From: Paracyclopina nana
Taxonomy: Eukaryota > Arthropoda > Copepoda > Cyclopoida > Cyclopettidae
NCBI GenBank assembly: GCA_019096065.1
Contig: JAGUCH010000004.1
Coordinates: 3,162,001 to 3,226,000, forward strand
Reading direction: 5' to 3'
DNA: 64,000 nt
Shown: positions 59,508-64,000 of the stretch, piece by piece
Layout: each line of letters opens with the position of its first letter
Position numbering within the stretch: the first letter of the stretch is position 1
Program-made: the position numbers and the translations under genes
The notes under the pieces: generated by a model
Seen by the model: only the letters and a program-made list of their open reading frames with translations
Told to the model about the DNA's origin: nothing
Databases searched by the model: none

Positions 59508-61394
59508 TTATACTAACGTTGCGCCTCCCAGGCCACTCATTCGCACAGTAAGGCGCTGATTTTGGTCAGCATCTTTCTTGCGATCTCCTCTATTGTAGCG
59601 AAGCCGTGAGCGGGATGTATTAGGTCTCACATAGCCTCCATCATCATAACATCGGCTGCATACTCGCCGCCTTTTCCAAATCAATATGCCCATACACGTG
59701 AATCCCAGTGCTGCAGACAATAGGCTCACCGTCAGGATTATTTCCCAATTATTGAATAAACCTCCAAGTTCATCTTCAGGGAATTTTGTAAAGAACTTCA
59801 CCATATCACTTTCCCAAGGAGAGTCCTCGTATCCAGTACTTTGAGTTCCAAGGGAAACCTTACAATTGCTAAGGATCTGATAGGATCCTGGTTCCAATAC
59901 CATCGAGTTCTTGAAGTCATTTAAACAAGTCCTATTAATCATTGCACTTGAGACCAAATTTAAGAACCCTTTATAATTAGCACATCCCACATCAGTGAGC
60001 GTGTTAGTTTTGAGTGGCTCTAATTCACAGGCGTCAAAAGGGTCACCCAGAGCTAGCCCTAAAAGTACTTTAGCACAGTGTTGGACTCCTTCTGTCAAGT
60101 CAAAGTCCTTGTTTTCACACACGGTTAAATTATGGTCATGAACGAAGCAATCACTATAGATGGGTATTTCCCGAGACACAAACACTAGATCATTTCGGCG
60201 GGTCAAATACCTATCATGCAGTAAGAATCCGTTTTTGCTTCGTGACACAATATGATATGTGACCTCAGGGGTAGGGTCCATTTCTTTATACCCAACTATT
60301 CCCTGAGTGACAAAGTCTCCACTCTGCTCAGTGTTCGCCAACGGTTCATAAACATTAGTAATGGTGGCCGCATTTCTGTCACTATTATGCGCCAGAGTTG
60401 GTAAGCTGAACCGTGTGCCTGCCTGCCCAAAATTTCTGGCAAATTGCACAACTGTGTCAGCATATGACAATACTTGCTGCAGATCATTTGGTAATAATCC
60501 AGACTTCAAAAATACCTTGCTAAAACCTTTCAGTAGTCGAAAGGCCAAAGAAACTTTCGGTGGTACTCTCAGTGGAGTGGTATTTGCTATCATGCCATCG
60601 GTGAATTTTGTCGATTTACCTGATTCTGCTAGGGCCATCACGGCGTTGTAGGCCCTTTCAAGGAAACTTTTCCTCCCAGACAATTCAGATTTGACAAAGT
60701 CCTTATGGGTGATGACAAAGTCATTTTGGACACATATCGTTGCCTTCCCATCACTGTGTGGTGCATGGGCTTTAACTGACGTCATGGTCCTCGGCCCTTG
60801 TCCCACAGTGAAATACCCCGTGATACACGGGTAACCTGCAATTATCTCATCGTCTGGTTTTTTCTCATACCCCACTTGAGGAAATGTGGTTTTCCCATCC
60901 AAGGACATAGGTACCTCATTGACAATTCGAAACTTTGCACATAAAGTCACCTTAGTGGCAAGAGGGCTTTCCTTTGCCGTATAACGTAATAGTTCTAGAA
61001 AAACGTCCATGTCTTCATAAGTTTTAGGGGCAAATGGTACAAACCCTTGACGTTTGGAGCAAGCTTTGTCGATGGTGTTAGGGGTACTCTCTTCACCAAC
61101 TGCCAACATATTCCCAATATGGACCAAGTCCTCCTTGTCCTTAACTTCTTTTACCACGGTGTCAATATTATTCAGGACGCCAATTGTTGATTGCAAAAGG
61201 CCACTGTAATCCTTCGTATCTAACACCATAGCCTTTTTCACCATTCTAGGATGGTGGACCACTCTAACTGGAACTAGGGCATGTCCGGAATGGCAAAGTG
61301 CCTCATCCAGTACGAACTGAGTATTTGGGTAGTTGGACAGGCCCCAAGTGCCAGATCCCAAAAGGGTGAGTATGAAGACCAATTCAAACAACAT
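59508..61394 (-). CDS. Envelope-like glycoprotein of a virus-like element
   Basis: An uninterrupted 628-residue frame encodes a type I membrane glycoprotein. There is an N-terminal signal peptide (about residues 1-19), a large ectodomain with many Cys residues and several N-glycosylation sequons, a membrane helix at about 550-573 (starting IILTVSLLSAALGF), and a basic tail of 55 residues beginning KRRR. This build matches viral envelope proteins, but I cannot assign it to a known fusion-protein class, and no obvious furin site is seen. There are no introns, and a TATA-like CCTTATAAA (61450-61458, read as TTTATAAGG on the coding strand) lies about 60 bases upstream. The frame appears intact. 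It could also be a domesticated host gene. Confidence 0.55.
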   Translation of the reverse strand: MLFELVFILTLLGSGTWGLSNYPNTQFVLDEALCHSGHALVPVRVVHHPRMVKKAMVLDTKDYSGLLQSTIGVLNNIDTVVKEVKDKEDLVHIGNMLAVGEESTPNTIDKACSKRQGFVPFAPKTYEDMDVFLELLRYTAKESPLATKVTLCAKFRIVNEVPMSLDGKTTFPQVGYEKKPDDEIIAGYPCITGYFTVGQGPRTMTSVKAHAPHSDGKATICVQNDFVITHKDFVKSELSGRKSFLERAYNAVMALAESGKSTKFTDGMIANTTPLRVPPKVSLAFRLLKGFSKVFLKSGLLPNDLQQVLSYADTVVQFARNFGQAGTRFSLPTLAHNSDRNAATITNVYEPLANTEQSGDFVTQGIVGYKEMDPTPEVTYHIVSRSKNGFLLHDRYLTRRNDLVFVSREIPIYSDCFVHDHNLTVCENKDFDLTEGVQHCAKVLLGLALGDPFDACELEPLKTNTLTDVGCANYKGFLNLVSSAMINRTCLNDFKNSMVLEPGSYQILSNCKVSLGTQSTGYEDSPWESDMVKFFTKFPEDELGGLFNNWEIILTVSLLSAALGFTCMGILIWKRRRVCSRCYDDGGYVRPNTSRSRLRYNRGDRKKDADQNQRLTVRMSGLGGATLV

Positions 61395-61632
61395 CTTACC
61401 AGCACAAATTCTGATCAGAAACTATATGGGCCCCAAGACCGCTAACTTTCCTTATAAACCCAGACAAGTGTGGGCACGCCACCTTACTATGTCTAGACAC
61501 TCTTTGCTTTTTTCCATTGGTTTTTTATTATCATCGCATTTCGCCATGTATGGTAAAAAGTTAAGAGTATTGGCCCACAACCAAGTATTTTATCAATATG
61601 TACAATTCGATTCTGAAGGGTAATTTCATTTT
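61395..61632. promoter_or_regulatory. Intergenic promoter region of the envelope-like gene
   Basis: This 238-base gap between two same-strand genes contains the TATA-like element at 61450-61458 on the minus strand. That position fits a separate short transcript for the glycoprotein. Confidence 0.4.
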
Positions 61633-63009
61633 TTAGAACTGCCCGACAAATCCATTAATCGCCTCAGTGAATACCTTGATGTCGCTGGGGGTCATTTCCT
61701 CCATTTTAGCCTGGAGGAGATAGTTCACACGCTCCTTATTCTTATCGACTTTGGAGCGCTTAGCGTGCAAAATGTCTGGTCCATTCGTTCCTGCGCCAAA
61801 AGGGCGCCCGCGCGCTACATCGGCGTACAGTCTAGGTCCTCGCCTTGGTTTTTGTTGCCAAGACTTCTCCACGAACGCGGCTAGTTTTTGGGGCCTGGCC
61901 CCGGCTGTGTACCTAACGCATTGCGGATACGTTCCAATGGCTCGATCCACAAACTGGGCTACCATGGTAGGCAGGAGTGCGGTCATATCGATCTTCACGT
62001 CCAATTTTCGTGGTGCTTGGGCCACACCATTGTTAAGGCAGGACGGCGGTCCCACATACAGTTGCAAGTAAGGCGACGTCAAATCATGGAACATCCGCGG
62101 ATCCCAAAATGATGAGTCCAATGTTGGCATGATCTGAATGCAGCCTCGCTTGGTATAATGTTTGGAGACTACTACAGGGAGTTGAGCTCCACCCTGTCCA
62201 CGGATTCCATGGACATAATACCCAACAGCTGTTGGGCTCTGGACGGCAGACCAACTTCTGACATTGGCCAACTTATGGACATTCTCGTCATATTCCATCT
62301 TGTCAGGCAAATTGTAGACTGGTAGATTGTCTAGCATCGGAAATATAACAAGAAAATCGGGAATCTCCCCTCCTTTACTCACTGGCTCGATAATCAATTC
62401 AATGCAGTCAAAGTTTTTCACCTTCAATGGCCTACGAGGCTCGGTCCGTTCATAGGGTTCTCCATTTATCCTAATCGTTAGGTCAAAAGGCACCTCCTTT
62501 CCAACAGTCATGACCTCTTTCGTAGCTATCTTCAACAGGCTTGCATCATAATGCTGCTGTATAGTAGCTCTGGTCCGGCTCGCCTCCCTCGCATAGGCCT
62601 GTAGACCCTCCATGTGGGGAGGCCTGATCAAATCCTCAAATGGCAATGGGTACCCCAAACTGGAGGATACCCTTTCCAATGGGACCTCGAGGGGTTCCTC
62701 TTGGTCCTGGTGCCTAGTCGTCTGATTCTGGGCTTGGTTCTCAATATTGACAGCAGGCATGTTGCGATCCATAACTGGCTCATCATCCTTTAGGAGCTCA
62801 CTAACCTCTTGTTCGTTGAACTCTCCAGTCTTATCAGTCTCCATCATAGAGACCAATGCAGATTCTCCTTCCATGGATTCGGTGATCAGAGACATCCTTA
62901 GATTATCGAGGCTATTCAAGCTATCGCTCATTTCCAGACTGTTGCTGTAAGGCCGTAGCCTGCCCTTTTTATACACATCTTTACAGGTATGCCCCACACT
63001 CTCGGGCAT
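61633..63009 (-). CDS. Virus-like internal protein, possibly capsid or nucleoprotein
   Basis: An intact 458-residue frame without introns. The first 120 residues are acidic and low in hydrophobics. The middle (about 165-340) is rich in beta-type segments with the pattern of a folded core (LTIRINGEPYER, DFLVIFPMLDNLPVYNLP, LPVVVSKHY, YLQLYVG). The C-terminal part is basic (KSWQQKPRRGPR, AKRSKVDKNKER), as in proteins that bind nucleic acid. No catalytic motif is visible. A structural role is inferred from this layout and from the neighbouring glycoprotein gene. I do not recognise the family. Confidence 0.5.
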   Translation of the reverse strand: MPESVGHTCKDVYKKGRLRPYSNSLEMSDSLNSLDNLRMSLITESMEGESALVSMMETDKTGEFNEQEVSELLKDDEPVMDRNMPAVNIENQAQNQTTRHQDQEEPLEVPLERVSSSLGYPLPFEDLIRPPHMEGLQAYAREASRTRATIQQHYDASLLKIATKEVMTVGKEVPFDLTIRINGEPYERTEPRRPLKVKNFDCIELIIEPVSKGGEIPDFLVIFPMLDNLPVYNLPDKMEYDENVHKLANVRSWSAVQSPTAVGYYVHGIRGQGGAQLPVVVSKHYTKRGCIQIMPTLDSSFWDPRMFHDLTSPYLQLYVGPPSCLNNGVAQAPRKLDVKIDMTALLPTMVAQFVDRAIGTYPQCVRYTAGARPQKLAAFVEKSWQQKPRRGPRLYADVARGRPFGAGTNGPDILHAKRSKVDKNKERVNYLLQAKMEEMTPSDIKVFTEAINGFVGQF

Positions 63010-63295
63010 TTAAATGCGTGGGTTGTCCCTTTTAAAAAACCCAAGGTCATTTTTTGTCTAGGTAAAAAAGAACAAGTTAACAGGACTTATACCACTTCCC
63101 TATAAGATGGGCGCGTGCGCGCACGCTCATCGTCGAGTTGCACGGACATTTTTGACTTCCTAGGTCGAGAAACGTAGCGAGGGTGCAACAGGCAGTTGCA
63201 ACTCTCAGCTTTCACTTAATGTTGATCATTCTCCCATCGGACTTCGTCCAAGCTGGTCACTTTTCTAGAGATATTCCAATCCCAATCAACTCGCG
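63010..63295. promoter_or_regulatory. Divergent promoter of the virus-like block
   Basis: The 286-base spacer has TATA-like sequences for both directions (GGACTTATA at 63083-63091, read as TATAAGTCC on the minus strand; TATAAG at 63101-63106 on the plus strand). Next to them is a perfect 14-base palindrome, GCGTGCGCGCACGC, at 63113-63126. Confidence 0.45.
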
Positions 63296-64000
63296 ATGGT
63301 CATTTTAGCCTGGGTTTCTCTAACTCCAGAGGGCAGCTCTACAGAGGCTCCCACTGAGGTTCCAATCCAGCCATCAATGGTGGATCCTGCGCTAGTGGAT
63401 TCTCAAACCACGGGCCCAGTAGGTCCTACTGTTGCTATTCCTGAGAGTGGCATTTCTGAAGCCGAGGGTGGACCTGGATTTGGCCCAGCTCCTGTCGACC
63501 CCTTTGAAGTGGAGGTGTTTGACCCCCGAGATTTAATGCCAGCGGTACCAAATGGTTATCGTCCCATTGCCCCTCAGAGGGACTGGATCGATGAGGTTTT
63601 CAATTACCACCGATACGGTGTAATGGGATGGATCGGTCTTGGAGCGTCCATTGGGATGGCTTTGGTGAGTTCAACCTTATAACTAGTTTTGCAACTATGG
63701 CCAAACTTTTATTTACCACCTTCTTTCTTACAGATTTTGCTTGGCATGTTGGTGTACTTCTGCGTGTGGACGTCACGATGGTGCCGAAGGTTCGTGGCCA
63801 CGTTTCGAGCTATCCGTACGGAATCAGCGGCTGCCAGTGGGGAAGCCATGCAAATGCTTCCAACAAAGGCCCCATCAGAGCATGCAGCGGTATTTCACTG
63901 CTGTACCCCAGAGGTCCGAGCTTTGCCACCAGCCCCGATTATGCGTGACCCTGATGTCCATTCGCTCCAAATGGCAATGGCTGCCATGGACCCCTATGGA
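63296..64000 (+). CDS. Single-pass membrane protein of the virus-like block (partial)
   Basis: Exon 63296-63664 and exon 63734-64000 flank a 69-base GTGAGT...TTACAG intron and share one frame that runs off the window, giving at least 212 residues. The N-terminal 95 residues are Pro/Glu/Ser-rich, without a signal peptide. A membrane helix spans the splice junction (MGWIGLGASIGMAL joined to ILLGMLVYFCVW). A basic, Cys-containing stretch follows (TSRWCRRFVATFR). It is divergent from the 458-residue gene. Splicing argues for nuclear expression. The family is not recognised. Confidence 0.5.

Noticed and set aside
59508..61394. Retroviral env at the 3' end of an LTR element
   Set aside because: There is no reverse transcriptase, protease, integrase or LTR in the window, and the neighbouring plus-strand gene makes an ambisense layout.
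1..64000. CRISPR arrays, bacterial operons, rRNA genes
   Set aside because: No regularly spaced repeats, Shine-Dalgarno-led gene runs or rRNA-like sequence were seen; the gene structures are those of an animal.

Overview
This is animal nuclear DNA, most likely from an arthropod and plausibly a crustacean or other non-insect. The evidence is short GT-AG introns (many of 45-120 bases), AATAAA signals just past stop codons, a canonical arthropod-type Dscam, a KDM4 without PHD or Tudor domains, and secreted Cys-repeat and PAN/kelch proteins. No bacterial genes, CRISPR arrays or rRNA were seen. The species cannot be fixed from the sequence alone. Exon joins were derived by hand from splice sites, reading frame and family knowledge.

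Bases 1-30600 are gene-dense. In order: ALG13 (+) and RFT1 (+), both of the dolichol-linked N-glycan pathway and only 11 bases apart; NEURL4 (-), whose stop codon is 17 bases from that of RFT1; a BTB/C2H2 zinc-finger gene (+) divergent from NEURL4; KDM4 demethylase (+); TMEM186 (+); a secreted Cys-repeat protein (-); a cytosolic sulfotransferase (+); an unrecognised type I membrane protein (+); a PAN/kelch protein with an in-frame TGA just before its membrane segment (+); a secreted frizzled-related protein (+); and a SPATA6-like gene (-).

Bases 30600-40350 are gene-poor. They hold inverted-repeat elements and a tRNA-derived SINE-like sequence. Bases 40351-57992 are one 30-exon Dscam-family receptor gene (Ig x9, FN3 x4, Ig, FN3 x2, TM, tail) with single copies of the exons that are arrayed in hypervariable Dscam1.

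Bases about 59500-64000 carry a different gene set: a 628-residue envelope-like glycoprotein (-), a 458-residue protein (-) and a spliced single-pass membrane protein (+) that runs off the right edge. They look like part of an integrated virus or large virus-like element of a family I do not recognise.

The most interesting signal is that non-autonomous inverted-repeat elements lie as introns in ALG13 and RFT1. In RFT1 the 10-base target duplication supplies the acceptor and the first donor base, so splicing removes the element exactly and restores the ancestral reading frame. This is introner-like behaviour. Other observations are the TGA that would switch the kelch protein from secreted to membrane-bound, and the virus-like block.
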